Below, in pieces: positions 27,301 through 36,477 of a DNA stretch of 64,000 nt (position 1 is the stretch's first letter; the number at the start of each line of letters is the position of its first letter). The notes below the pieces were generated by a model. That model was given only the letters and a program-made list of their open reading frames with translations. It made no database searches and was not told the origin of the DNA. The position numbers were made by a program, and so were the translations under genes. Source of the stretch: Arthrobacter sp. MYb214 (GTDB taxonomy: Bacteria > Actinomycetota > Actinomycetes > Actinomycetales > Micrococcaceae); the NCBI RefSeq assembly GCF_002979865.1, contig NZ_PCPZ01000001.1:1116001-1180000 (forward strand). Direction: 5' to 3'.

Positions 27301-28782
27301 ATGGCAGCGTTGCCCGAAACTCAACAGGTCGCGGTGAAGCGACCACAGCTACATTTCACTGCGAAGAAAAACTGGATCAATGACCCCAATGGATTGTTCT
27401 TTGACGGAAAGCAATACCACCTGTACTTCCAGCACAATCCTCACGGCGTAGGCCACGGATTCATGTCTTGGGGCCACGCGGTCAGCACCGATCTGGTGAA
27501 CTGGGAAGAACTTCCTATCGCGATTCTGCACGGCGACATGGCTGATATCTTCTCCGGCTCCATCGTGGTGGACCACGAAAATACCAGCGGCTTCGGCGAC
27601 GGCACGGTTGCGCCGGTCGTTGCCATCTACACCGCGGCAGCCAAGGATGAGACCAACCAGTCCCAAGCCATCGCCTACTCGCTGGATGGTGGAATCACTT
27701 TCACCAAATACGGGCAGAATCCAGTTCTGGATCGAGGGTCCAAGGACTTCCGCGACCCAAAGGTCATCCGATACGAATCCGAGCAGGGTTCCTTCTGGGT
27801 CATGGTTGCTGTTGAAGCCATTGATCGCCGAGTGATGATCTACCGTTCTGAGAACCTCAAGGACTGGACCGAGCTCTCCAGCTTCGGACCCCAGGCTGCT
27901 GTTGCCGGAATCTGGGAATGCCCAGATCTATTCCAGCTACCAGTTGCCGGCACAGACCAGCTGAAGTGGGTTCTAATTGTTTCGCTGAACCCAGGCGGCG
28001 TGGCCGGCGGCTCAGGTACCCAGTACTTCATTGGTGAATTCAACGGCACCACCTTCACTCCTGATGAGACTCAGGAAACTTGGGATAGCTTCGGATACGA
28101 ATCCTTGAAGCAGGGCGACTGGCTGGACTGGGGACGCGACTTCTATGCAGGTGTCAGCTTCCACGGCTTGCCACTAGACGAGCAAACTCTCATTGCCTGG
28201 ATGAGCAACTGGGACTACGCCCGCGAGCTCCCCCACGACGGATGGCGCGGATCCATGAGCGCCGCACGCCGGCTGGATTTGGTGAAAGACTCCAACGGCA
28301 AGTTGGACATTCGCCAGCGCATTCTCGGATTGCCAAAAGCCGACGTTGCATCAAGCAAGGCCAACGCTGGCGAAAATCGTATTGAGCTGGGCTCCCCCGC
28401 TCTGGTTGAACTGACGTTTGCTACCAGCCCAACCGAACCAGCAGTCCTTTCCTTATTCCGCGCCGATGACACTCTTATCAGCGAACTCACCGTTGAATCC
28501 GCATTGATTCAGCACCGCCGCGAAGCAGGCAAGGTAGACCACGAGCTCTACGCCTCCAACCAGCGCATGCCTCTGCCCGCTGGTTCGGATGAACTAGATG
28601 TGAAAGTTCTCGTGGATCACGGATCTATCGAAATCCTAGCTGCTGGTGGTCGACGTTCCCTTACGGATCAGCTCACCGGTGAGGCAGCGCTGGCCTACGC
28701 GACCTTGCGCGTCGCAACTGGTGCGAATGCGTCTTTCAAAGTTCAAGAACTCTCTGATAACGCACTGGAGCCCAAGGCATGA
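27301..28782 (+). CDS. Cytoplasmic GH32 beta-fructosidase (sucrose/fructo-oligosaccharide hydrolase)
   Basis: 493 residues without a signal peptide. All three GH32 signatures are present: WINDPNG (nucleophile Asp, about residue 26), FRDPKV near 155 and WECPDLF (acid/base Glu) near 205, then a C-terminal beta-sandwich. It releases fructose from sucrose or from imported fructo-oligosaccharides. GAAGG abuts the ATG at 27301; TTG 27310 would give better spacing and may be the true start. It overlaps the fructokinase gene by 4 bp. The equivalent of cscA/sacA. Confidence 0.92.
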   Translation: MAALPETQQVAVKRPQLHFTAKKNWINDPNGLFFDGKQYHLYFQHNPHGVGHGFMSWGHAVSTDLVNWEELPIAILHGDMADIFSGSIVVDHENTSGFGDGTVAPVVAIYTAAAKDETNQSQAIAYSLDGGITFTKYGQNPVLDRGSKDFRDPKVIRYESEQGSFWVMVAVEAIDRRVMIYRSENLKDWTELSSFGPQAAVAGIWECPDLFQLPVAGTDQLKWVLIVSLNPGGVAGGSGTQYFIGEFNGTTFTPDETQETWDSFGYESLKQGDWLDWGRDFYAGVSFHGLPLDEQTLIAWMSNWDYARELPHDGWRGSMSAARRLDLVKDSNGKLDIRQRILGLPKADVASSKANAGENRIELGSPALVELTFATSPTEPAVLSLFRADDTLISELTVESALIQHRREAGKVDHELYASNQRMPLPAGSDELDVKVLVDHGSIEILAAGGRRSLTDQLTGEAALAYATLRVATGANASFKVQELSDNALEPKA

Positions 28783-29684
28783 GCCGCATTAGCGTAATGG
28801 GCGAATCCCTCGTCGACGTTGTTGAAGAAACTGCGCATCCTGGCGGATCACCGCTGAATGTCGCCGTCGGGCTTGCCCGGCTGGGACATGATGTTCAGTT
28901 CTATACGGAATTCGGTCAGGATTCCTACGGCATTCAAATTGCGGAGCACCTGGATCAGGCGGGAGTGCATGTTGCCGCCGGCTCAGTAACTGGGCATCCC
29001 ACGTCCGTAGCCCAGGTAGTGATGGATGAGCACTTCAATGCTCGTTACACCTTCGACATCCACCAGCAGATTCCTGCTGTCCCCGCTGATGATTCCAGCG
29101 AATTGCTGCACACCGGTTCCATCGCTGCTTGGATTGAACCCTCGGGTCAAATCATTGTCGATGCTTTCAAGAATGCATCAGACGATTCACTTCGAAGCTA
29201 TGACCCTAACCTCCGTCCGGATCTTGTCGAGGACAGGGACTCGGCTTTGCAACGCATTGAGCTGCTGATGGGCCTGAGCCACATCGTGAAGCTCAGCGAC
29301 GTTGATGGTCAGTGGCTATACCCAGGCCTAGAGCCATGGGAGGTTCTGAAGCACGTAGCCAGCCTCGGCCCAGCCTTGGCGGTGATGACTCAGGGCGGCG
29401 ATGGTTGCGTGGCGCTTTCCTCGGGACGGCAATTTGATGTCGCTGCCTCTCCCACCAATCTTGTGGACACCATAGGTGCCGGGGACGCCTTCATGTCCGG
29501 GCTGCTCTTTGGAGTGCTGGCTAATCCAGAATTCGCTCAAGCTCTTCGTCACGGCGCAACGGCTAAGTCTCAAGATGTTGAAGAGGCACTTCGTCAGGCC
29601 TTAACCTCAGCTGCACTGACAGTGGCACAAGCCGGAGCCAATCCCCCGTGGATTAAAGACTTCTCCCTCGCAATCGCTCAGTAA
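28779..29684 (+). CDS. PfkB-family carbohydrate kinase, probable fructokinase
   Basis: 301 residues, ribokinase fold. It starts ISVMGESLVDVVEE, carries the substrate-site GGSPLNVAVGLARLG (about residue 24-38) and ends with the anion-hole/catalytic motif DTIGAGDAFMSGLLFG near residue 230-245 (catalytic Asp in GAGD). It phosphorylates the fructose released by the upstream GH32 to fructose 6-phosphate. ATGA overlap with the GH32 gene indicates coupled translation. The substrate is taken from context. Confidence 0.9.
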   Translation: MSRISVMGESLVDVVEETAHPGGSPLNVAVGLARLGHDVQFYTEFGQDSYGIQIAEHLDQAGVHVAAGSVTGHPTSVAQVVMDEHFNARYTFDIHQQIPAVPADDSSELLHTGSIAAWIEPSGQIIVDAFKNASDDSLRSYDPNLRPDLVEDRDSALQRIELLMGLSHIVKLSDVDGQWLYPGLEPWEVLKHVASLGPALAVMTQGGDGCVALSSGRQFDVAASPTNLVDTIGAGDAFMSGLLFGVLANPEFAQALRHGATAKSQDVEEALRQALTSAALTVAQAGANPPWIKDFSLAIAQ

Positions 29685-29723
29685 CTACGCTTCGCAGCGT
29701 TCACGAAAGAATCCAGGACAAAG

Positions 29724-31022
29724 ATGGCTGGCATTACGACTACTTACAAGAATCCTATTTACCTCCAGAGTTCCTTCTCGATGCTCCTGTTCTTCGCATC
29801 GTGGGGCATCTGGTGGTCCTTCTTCCAGATCTGGCTCACCAGCGAATCAGCAGGTCTAGGGCTCACCGGGGCACAGGTCGGCACGCTCTACTCGGTAAAC
29901 TCGCTGGCAACGCTGATCCTGATGTTTGCCTACGGGACCATTCAGGATCGGCTTGGCGACAGAAAGCATCTGGCCACCATTCTTGCCTCGGTGACCGCCC
30001 TGATCGGGCCATTCTGCACGTGGGTCTACCAGCCACTATTGCAGTCCCAGTTCATGGCCGGCGTGCTCATTGGCGCCATTGTCTTGTCAACTGGTTTCCT
30101 AGCCGGAGTTGGGCTATTTGAAGCCTTGACCGAACGCTACAGTCGCCGTTTCAACTTTGAATACGGGCAGGCCCGCATGTGGGGGTCCTTTGGCTACGCT
30201 CTGGTCGCATTGGCGGCCGGCTTCCTGTTCACTATCAACCCCATGCTGAACTTCTGGATCGGGTCCGTTCTGGGCCTGGCCCATCTCCTGCTGCTGGTGC
30301 TGGGCCGTACCAATAGACAGCCAGTGATCGCCGCCGGTTCCGGCAGGAAAATTCTTTCCCCCGCAACTACACCGACAATTCGTGAAATGTTCAGGCTATT
30401 CCGGCTGCCGAGTCTCTGGCTGATCATCTTGTTCGTCATGCTATCTTGGACGTTCTACACCGTCTTCGACCAGCAGATGTTCCCCGAGTTCTACACCGGC
30501 CTATTTGAATCACCCGAGACCGGACAGCGGGTATACGGAATCTTGAACTCAGTTCAGGTGTTCGTTGAAGCGGCCATGCTTGGCATCATCCCCCTGGTCA
30601 TGCGCCGGATAGGCATTCGTTCAGCATTGCTACTGGGAGTGGCCATCATGTTTGTCCGCATCATCGGCTGCGCTCTGGTTGACGATCCGGTGCTGGTCTC
30701 GGCAATCAAGATGTTGCATGCCATTGAGACACCGCTATTCATCTTGCCGATCTTCCGTTACTTCACGCTGCACTTCAATCCGGCACTGTCGGCAACCCTA
30801 TACATGGTTGGGTTCCAAGTATCGGCACAGATTGGCAACGTCATTCTGTCCACTCCCCTCGGTGCGCTCCATGACCGTATGGGCTACCAGCAGACCTTCA
30901 TCGTGATTTCTCTAGTTGTGCTATTAGCTGGGATCTACGGATTCTTCGCTCTCAAAAAAGATGATCAGCAGGTAGATGGTGACCCGTTCATGCGTCATTC
31001 AAAAGCTGCCATGAACTCATAG
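29724..31022 (+). CDS. LacY/CscB-type oligosaccharide:H+ symporter (MFS)
   Basis: 432 residues with 12 predicted helices. Helix 1 (FSMLLFFASWGIWWSFFQIWLT) and the loop GTLYSVNSLATLILMFAYGTIQDRLG match the LacY/CscB oligosaccharide:proton symporter family, and the 6-7 loop and FDQQMFPEFY in helix 7 are typical. With the GH32 and fructokinase it makes a cscA-cscK-cscB type cassette, so sucrose (or another short fructoside) is the expected substrate. It lies 39 bp after the kinase and ends at a strong terminator. Confidence 0.88.
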   Translation: MAGITTTYKNPIYLQSSFSMLLFFASWGIWWSFFQIWLTSESAGLGLTGAQVGTLYSVNSLATLILMFAYGTIQDRLGDRKHLATILASVTALIGPFCTWVYQPLLQSQFMAGVLIGAIVLSTGFLAGVGLFEALTERYSRRFNFEYGQARMWGSFGYALVALAAGFLFTINPMLNFWIGSVLGLAHLLLLVLGRTNRQPVIAAGSGRKILSPATTPTIREMFRLFRLPSLWLIILFVMLSWTFYTVFDQQMFPEFYTGLFESPETGQRVYGILNSVQVFVEAAMLGIIPLVMRRIGIRSALLLGVAIMFVRIIGCALVDDPVLVSAIKMLHAIETPLFILPIFRYFTLHFNPALSATLYMVGFQVSAQIGNVILSTPLGALHDRMGYQQTFIVISLVVLLAGIYGFFALKKDDQQVDGDPFMRHSKAAMNS

Positions 31023-31037
31023 CTGACTATTAGGCGA

Positions 31038-31081
31038 AGCGGGGTGGGATGTTGTCGAATTCGACGACATCCCACCCCGCT
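31038..31081 (+). terminator. Intrinsic terminator of the sucrose/fructan module
   Basis: Nearly perfect 20-bp stem: AGCGGGGTGGGATGTTGTCG pairs with the following CGACGACATCCCACCCCGCT around an AATT loop (one G-T mispair). The T-run after it is short. It starts 16 bp after the symporter stop. Confidence 0.85.
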
Positions 31082-31256
31082 CTCGTTTGAGTAAGGAATG
31101 TCAAAAATGCGCAACTTCTGCATTGGGTTTATTTATGTTGCACACCTATTGTCGATGACTTAATTTCATCATTTCGTCACTCTGGATTCCTACGATCTAA
31201 ACATTGTCGCCACGATAATTACACGGCGAATCACAGAATCATTTTGAAAGGTCTCC

Positions 31257-32429
31257 ATGAAAACATCGTCTTCTGTTCCACGTCGCGGGATATTGGTTGC
31301 CGGCACCGCAGCCGCTATCACCGGACTCTTCGCCGCCAACAGCGCCACTGCATCCCCAGCACCGGCTGAGAATCCGGGAACGGCTCCCAGGCCAAAACTG
31401 AAATTCGCGGCAGATGGCAAGTTCAAGATCGTTCAGTTCAATGACACCCAGGATGGACCGCGCACCGATCGTCGCACCATTGAGCTGATGGAGAAGGTTC
31501 TGGATGCCGAGAAGCCCGGCTTCGCCCTGATCAACGGCGATGTAATCAATGGCTCCTCTCAAACAGTTACCGAAGTCAAGCAGGCTATCAACAACGTCGT
31601 GCAGCCGATGGAGTCCCGCGGTATCCCTTGGGCACTTACCTTCGGCAATCACGATGAAGATTCAATGCCCAATGGCACAGGCATGGACGAGGCAAAGATC
31701 CTGAACTTCATTCGAGGCTATGAGTTCAATGCCAACTCGAAGAATGACAAGATTGTTGGCGAATCGAATTCCCAGTTGCTGATCGCTTCCTCGAAGACCG
31801 CCAAACCTGTCTTTGGCATCTGGCTGCTTGATTCGAACCGCTACGCTCCAAAGACTGTTGGCGGCCAGGACTTCGAGGGCCTCATGTCCTACGACTGGAT
31901 CCGTCCCGAGCAGATCGCTTGGTATCGCGAGGCTTCCATAGCCACCGAAAACCGCTACGGCAAGGTTCAGTCGCTAATGTTCTTCCACATACCACTGTGG
32001 GAGCACAACCACATGTGGTACGGCGCCCAGTTCACCTCGAACGACGCTGACCACGAGAAGGCCATCAAGAAGCACTCTATCGTCGGAGTGAAGAACGAGG
32101 GCGTCTACACCGGCGCATTCAATTCCGGCATGTTCGCCGCGCTGCAGGAACGCGGAGATGTCCGGGGCGTGTACTGCGGCCACGACCACATCAACACCTA
32201 CATGGGTGACTACTACGGCATCGAGCTCGGCTACGGTCCAGGTACCGGTTTCGGCACCTACGGCCTCGGTGGGACCGAGAACCATCACCTACGCGGCGCC
32301 CGGGTCTTCGAACTCGACGAGAACAAGAACAGCGTTTACGCCGGAACCCGCACCGTGTTCGCCAAGGATCTGGGTATCGACATGGGTACTCAGGGACAAC
32401 CGATCGAAGGGCCACTGCCGCTTCCATAG
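31257..32429 (+). CDS. Tat-exported calcineurin-like metallophosphoesterase
   Basis: 390 residues. A twin-arginine-like leader (PRRGILVAG, hydrophobic core, then ATASPAPA) directs export. The metallophosphoesterase motifs follow in order: FNDTQDG near 62, INGDVIN near 95, GNHDED near 128, FHIPLWEH near 243 and CGHDHIN near 302, supplying the dinuclear metal ligands. It probably hydrolyses extracellular phosphate esters; the Purple-acid-phosphatase-like form GNHDED/CGHDH does not identify a substrate. AAAGG lies 7 bp before the ATG. It is a single gene with its own terminator. Confidence 0.9.
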   Translation: MKTSSSVPRRGILVAGTAAAITGLFAANSATASPAPAENPGTAPRPKLKFAADGKFKIVQFNDTQDGPRTDRRTIELMEKVLDAEKPGFALINGDVINGSSQTVTEVKQAINNVVQPMESRGIPWALTFGNHDEDSMPNGTGMDEAKILNFIRGYEFNANSKNDKIVGESNSQLLIASSKTAKPVFGIWLLDSNRYAPKTVGGQDFEGLMSYDWIRPEQIAWYREASIATENRYGKVQSLMFFHIPLWEHNHMWYGAQFTSNDADHEKAIKKHSIVGVKNEGVYTGAFNSGMFAALQERGDVRGVYCGHDHINTYMGDYYGIELGYGPGTGFGTYGLGGTENHHLRGARVFELDENKNSVYAGTRTVFAKDLGIDMGTQGQPIEGPLPLP

Positions 32430-32445
32430 CCAAGACAAGTTCTGA

Positions 32446-32499
32446 GCAAGACGAAACCGACCGACGAATGAGCGATTTCGTCTTGCCCAGACTTTTTTT
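32446..32499 (+). terminator. Intrinsic terminator after the metallophosphoesterase
   Basis: GCAAGACGAAACCG (32446-32459) pairs with CGATTTCGTCTTGC (32473-32486) with one mismatch, followed shortly by a seven-T run (32493-32499). Confidence 0.85.
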
Positions 32500-32518
32500 A
32501 CCGCAGCGAAACTGGTAA

Positions 32519-33258
32519 CGGCAAATTATCGAACAGCTGGAAACCATGGCCGGCGTATTTGTAAAGCGTTCCAGACCTTCTACGAAGACGCCTCCATCCA
32601 CGAGGAATCCAACCCGGCATCATCTTCGACATGATCATGAAACCGGACTCGATGGGGAGCTACAGCGACAAGGACGTGGACCAGGTCGCCACGAAGTGGG
32701 TAGCCCAACACAACCACAAGGGCTCGGACTCACACCTGCAACCTCCCATCGACGTATTCCACGACCGCCGCAGGAATGCCACGCAGGATAACAACACTCT
32801 GGAACCGGAACAACCAGTCGAATTCCGCAAAACCGCGGGCGCCTTCAACAAGTCCTACGACTTCTTCTCGCAGGTCATCGACTACGGCAGCACCCGAATC
32901 GAGAAATTCGCGATCTACCTGAAGCTACTGGCCAAGGCACTGCAGACCACAGCCGCCGGCAACAGCTTGGACCTTTCCGATGCGGCGCTCACCCACTATG
33001 CCCTGAGGTGCAAGAAGCACAGGACCTGGAGCTAGTGGGTGGGCAAGGCAAGGGAATCGAGAGGTGACTGCAGCCGATTCGGGCGTTGTGCGGGAGACGA
33101 CCCTACGCACTTTCGACGGACAGATTAAGCAGATCAACGAGCTATTCGAAGACACCGGAATCAGCGACGACGACCAAATCAATGCCGTCGAATCGATCAT
33201 GCGCACGCCGAACCACACGAGCAGTTACAACGTGAAGCGATTGCAAATGGACCGATAG
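32519..33258 (+). pseudogene. Decayed 3' end of a type I restriction endonuclease R subunit (hsdR)
   Basis: Three reading frames must be joined to recover one protein. Frame A gives IEQLETMAGVFVKR (from about 32528), frame B FQTFYEDASIHEESNP (from 32569), and frame C GIIFDMIMKPDSMGSY (from 32616) continuing through FHDRRRNAT, FRKTAGAFNKSYDFFSQV and DLSDAALTHYALR, then a last shift near 33012 into RTFDGQIKQINELFEDTGIS. This matches the helical C-terminal region of HsdR proteins (FYEDA, PGIIFDLI, LYAFLSQ, LELTYYRL-type motifs). The motor and nuclease domains, hsdM and hsdS are absent. It is a remnant with at least three frameshifts and has no function of its own. Confidence 0.75.
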
Positions 33259-33600
33259 ATTTCAGTTCATCGCCAAGTCTTCCCGAGACTATTGACAAGA
33301 TCACCTACACCTCGGGAGAAGGACGCAAAAGGCAATCAATGCCTAGCTAGAGGTGGATGCCCCGGACGAGATAGTTCATTTTCTTCTTGCGACTGGTTTG
33401 CAAGATCGGGCTAGGAAGCCTTCGCAACGTGATGCTATGACGAATCATTACCCTGAGACACATAGACGTACATAGGTGCAAGAGGTCTTGCTGTTCGCTT
33501 TTCCACTCAGTGGCTCATGACCCCGTTAGGAGTTTTGTTTAGTCTTGGACCGACAGATCTTGACTACGAATGCCGATTAGGATGGACAACCCTAGAAATT
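33259..33600. other. Non-coding stretch with no recognisable feature
   Basis: No convincing gene, tRNA or repeat was seen here. It separates the hsdR remnant from the tsaD terminator and has lower GC than the flanks, consistent with a degraded island end. Short open frames exist (for example a 37-codon frame near 33360) but show no family resemblance or ribosome-binding site. Confidence 0.5.
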
Positions 33601-33639
33601 AGTTTGGGGTCCACCGCCTGTACGTGGTGGCCCCAAACT
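33601..33639 (-). terminator. Hairpin downstream of tsaD
   Basis: AGTTTGGGG(T)CCACC pairs with GGTGGCCCCAAACT with a single bulged T. It lies 17 bp after the tsaD stop. On the minus strand it is followed by AATTTC and not a full T-run, so it may end the alr-tsa operon inefficiently. Confidence 0.6.
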
Positions 33640-33655
33640 GAGGTTGCTCAGGTGT

Positions 33656-34735
33656 CTAGCTTCGAGAATTCAAAACGATGTTCGTTACCGGCTGCGAAGA
33701 GTCGGTTGCGAATTCCAGCCCAGACGGAGAAACGCCATCAGCAACCAGCTGCGCGCCGAGAGCTGCAACCATTCCGCCGTTGTCCGTGCACAAGCTAAAC
33801 GGAGGAACCACCAAGGCTATGCCCGCAGAAGCACATCGGGCCGCCAGAAGTTCACGCAGTCGAGTATTCGCCGCCACTCCCCCGCCCAGAAGCAGAGTCT
33901 TCAGTCCCTGTTCCTGCATCGCCCGGACTGCCTTCGACGTGATCACGTCTACGACAGCTTCCTGGAATGAAGCGGCAATGTCAGCAACTGGGATCTCTCC
34001 GCCGTTGGCCTCGAAGTGCTCGACGCAACGGGCTACAGCAGTCTTCAGTCCTGAGAACGAGAAGTTGTTGCGGTGCTTGCCAGGATTCTCGGCACTGCCC
34101 ACGAACTTCGGCAGCGACAAGCCGCGAGGGAATCGGAATGCCTTTCGGTCTCCATCCTTAGCCGCCTTGTCGATAGCCGGACCACCTGGATACCCGAGAC
34201 CCAGCAAACGAGCAGTCTTGTCATAGGCTTCACCGGCTGCATCATCAATCGTGGAGCCCAACAGCTGCACGTCGTTAGTCAGCGAAGTGACCTTCAAGAT
34301 TTCGGTGTGCCCCCCTGAGACCAGCAGTGCCCCGAAAGTTGGCGGCAATACGGTTCCTTCGAGAACGCCAACACCTACGTGAGCAACCAAGTGGTTGATC
34401 CCGTACAACGGCTTCCCTGTAGCCAACGCCAGAGCCTTGGCTGCCGAAACTCCAACCATCAGAGCACCGGCCAGGCCTGGACCGCTGGTCACGGCAATGG
34501 CGTCAATGTCATCAAGAGTCAGTTCCGCGGTGTCCAGAGCTGACTGCAGGGTGGGCACAAAGGCTTCCAAGTGAGCTCGCGCAGCGATCTCGGGAATCAC
34601 TCCTCCAAAGCGTACGTGCTCATCCATGGAACTGGAGACAGCGTTAGCAAGCAGCCTATTGCCGCGCACGATGCCCACGCCGGTTTCATCGCAGGAAGAC
34701 TCGATGCCCAGTACTACGGGTTCTGTGTTGCTCAT
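33656..34735 (-). CDS. tsaD: tRNA N6-threonylcarbamoyladenosine synthase subunit TsaD
   Basis: 359 residues. It transfers the threonylcarbamoyl group to A37 of ANN-decoding tRNAs, working with TsaB and TsaE. The N-terminus [16 protein letters not shown], the metal-binding HLVAH (HxxxH), and [11 protein letters not shown] are diagnostic; [14 protein letters not shown] follows near residue 185. It is last in the tightly coupled order alr-tsaE-tsaB-rimI-tsaD and overlaps rimI by 4 bp. Confidence 0.96.
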   Translation of the reverse strand: MSNTEPVVLGIESSCDETGVGIVRGNRLLANAVSSSMDEHVRFGGVIPEIAARAHLEAFVPTLQSALDTAELTLDDIDAIAVTSGPGLAGALMVGVSAAKALALATGKPLYGINHLVAHVGVGVLEGTVLPPTFGALLVSGGHTEILKVTSLTNDVQLLGSTIDDAAGEAYDKTARLLGLGYPGGPAIDKAAKDGDRKAFRFPRGLSLPKFVGSAENPGKHRNNFSFSGLKTAVARCVEHFEANGGEIPVADIAASFQEAVVDVITSKAVRAMQEQGLKTLLLGGGVAANTRLRELLAARCASAGIALVVPPFSLCTDNGGMVAALGAQLVADGVSPSGLEFATDSSQPVTNIVLNSRS

Positions 34736-35226
34736 GCGTTGCGTTCTTCCTCTTGTCCTTGCTGGACATCCAGCGGCAGTCTCATAATAAGCGCGTCTAC
34801 CCCGCCCTTGTAGTAGCCCTTGCGACGGTGAATGGTAGTGAATCCCATGGATTCATACAGACCAATGGCACCGGGGTTATCAAAGCGAACTTCGAGCATC
34901 ACATCCAATGCATTCTTCTCGCCTGCGGTCTGGATGAGCAATGCCAAAAGCTTGCGTCCCAAGCCTCGCCCTTGGTAGTCCGGGTGCATGGCAATAGTTT
35001 GCACATCGGCAATCGGCAAGACCACGCACAGGCCGGCATAGCCGATAACTCGACCAGAGTCTTCATAGACCCAGTAGGTGCGGGTGTCGCGCTGCGCTAG
35101 CTCGGATTCGAAACCAGCCAGTGGCCATGCATCCTCGGGAAACAGCTGCTGTTCCAGCTCGTGGACGGCCAGCAGATCCTCGGCAACCATGGGACGCAGG
35201 ATGACCTGGTTCGCCTCGTTCATCAC
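34732..35226 (-). CDS. rimI: GNAT acetyltransferase RimI (ribosomal protein S18 alanine N-acetyltransferase type)
   Basis: 164 residues. The GNAT acetyl-CoA loop [11 protein letters not shown] lies near residue 84-94, and [29 protein letters not shown] near 112-140 is the RimI C-terminal signature. It overlaps tsaB and tsaD by 4 bp each. RimI acetylates the N-terminus of S18 in enterobacteria; in actinobacteria the target may be broader. Confidence 0.92.
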   Translation of the reverse strand: MMNEANQVILRPMVAEDLLAVHELEQQLFPEDAWPLAGFESELAQRDTRTYWVYEDSGRVIGYAGLCVVLPIADVQTIAMHPDYQGRGLGRKLLALLIQTAGEKNALDVMLEVRFDNPGAIGLYESMGFTTIHRRKGYYKGGVDALIMRLPLDVQQGQEEERNA

Positions 35227-35897
35227 TTAGCCTGCTTCATGAACGCCGGAACCTGTGCATCGGATTCACGCAGGTACTGCGGCGAAGTGTCAGACAGATC
35301 CTTGCCCGCAGCCAGATCGCTTATGCCTCGGCGGACGAGGTAGCCAGCGTTTGCAATCCATTCAAAGGACTCAGGCATGGGCTTGGCCCCGGCTTCTTCC
35401 AATTGCTCGGCATAGATTCCGGCGCCAATGCCGTAGACCGGGAATGCAGGAAGGGCTGAAGCAGCTGAAACATGCGGGCCATCAACCATGGCTCCGTCCT
35501 GGTCGTAGCGAGCCCAGTACACTTCTTTGCGGCGCGCATCGGAAGCCACAATGAACTGTGCCGGAGCCTCGCCTGCATCCAGCACCTGTTCGGCGAGCGC
35601 ATGCAAGGACATCACACCATGCACGGGTACCTGCCATACGAAGCCGAAGGTACGCGCGGCAACCAAGCCAACGCGCAGGCCGGTGAACGGGCCCGGCCCT
35701 ACGCCAACGATAATGCCAGCAAGGTCTTGGCCTTTCTGTCCATGAGCGTCCAAGAGTTCCTTGACGTATGCCGACAGGGTTTCGGTCTGGTCGTTCCCCT
35801 TGGATGAAACCCGCTGGTCGACAACTAAACCGGTGGCATTGTCAACCAGTGCCACCGATGCGTTGGCGGAGGTGTCGATAGCTAAGTAGTTAGGCAT
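35223..35897 (-). CDS. tsaB: tRNA threonylcarbamoyladenosine biosynthesis protein TsaB
   Basis: 224 residues. The ASKHA-type N-terminus (LAIDTSANASVALVD) and GVGPGPFTGLRVGLVAARTFGF (about residue 65-86) identify TsaB, the non-catalytic partner that dimerises with TsaD for t6A37 synthesis. It overlaps tsaE by 8 bp and rimI by 4 bp. Confidence 0.94.
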   Translation of the reverse strand: MPNYLAIDTSANASVALVDNATGLVVDQRVSSKGNDQTETLSAYVKELLDAHGQKGQDLAGIIVGVGPGPFTGLRVGLVAARTFGFVWQVPVHGVMSLHALAEQVLDAGEAPAQFIVASDARRKEVYWARYDQDGAMVDGPHVSAASALPAFPVYGIGAGIYAEQLEEAGAKPMPESFEWIANAGYLVRRGISDLAAGKDLSDTSPQYLRESDAQVPAFMKQAK

Positions 35898-36477
35898 GCT
35901 TCTCTTCCGTGTGCTGCGCAGTTACTGCAGACAGCAAAGTGTCTTTCAACTGGGCAAAGGTGTCCTCGTCCCAGCGCGGGCCGATCCCCTTCAGGCTAAA
36001 CAACCGCGGCTCGTCCAGCTCTTCCTCCGATTCTTCCCACGGGTTGGCACTCGGTGCGGCCAGGGCTTCGCGGTCCAGCTGGATTTCCAGACGCGAGTCC
36101 GTGAGATGTTCCACCTTGCCCAGCCCCCACTCCACAACGGTGACTGAATCAGCCAGCGTTGATTCGAGATCCAGGGTGTCCACGTCGTCGTGGCCCTTCA
36201 AGCGGTAGGCATCCACGTGGATCAGTCCGGGGCCATCGCCTAGCGCCGGGTGCTGGCGGGCCAAAACGAATGTAGGCGAGATGATTCCCTCGCGTACATT
36301 CAGTCCCACGCCCAGTGACTGAGTCAGGGTCGTCTTACCAGCGCCCAAGGCCCCGGTAAGAATCACCAAGTCTCCGGCTTTGAGCTGGGCACCAAGAGCT
36401 TCCCCCAGCGCTTCGGTAACAGTGAGGTCATCTAGTTGGCAGGAGAATTCCCGCACCGGGTTACTCACCGGCTTCAC
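35890..36477 (-). CDS. tsaE: tRNA threonylcarbamoyladenosine biosynthesis ATPase TsaE
   Basis: 195 residues, somewhat longer than the ~150-residue minimum because of an acidic C-terminal region. The Walker A LTGALGAGKTTLTQSLG lies near residue 40-56, and SPTFVLARQHP and HVDAYRL further identify TsaE, whose ATPase activity resets the TsaBD complex. It overlaps the alr stop by 17 bp if GTG 36477 is used; GTG 36468 is an alternative start. Confidence 0.93.
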   Translation of the reverse strand: MKPVSNPVREFSCQLDDLTVTEALGEALGAQLKAGDLVILTGALGAGKTTLTQSLGVGLNVREGIISPTFVLARQHPALGDGPGLIHVDAYRLKGHDDVDTLDLESTLADSVTVVEWGLGKVEHLTDSRLEIQLDREALAAPSANPWEESEEELDEPRLFSLKGIGPRWDEDTFAQLKDTLLSAVTAQHTEEKHA

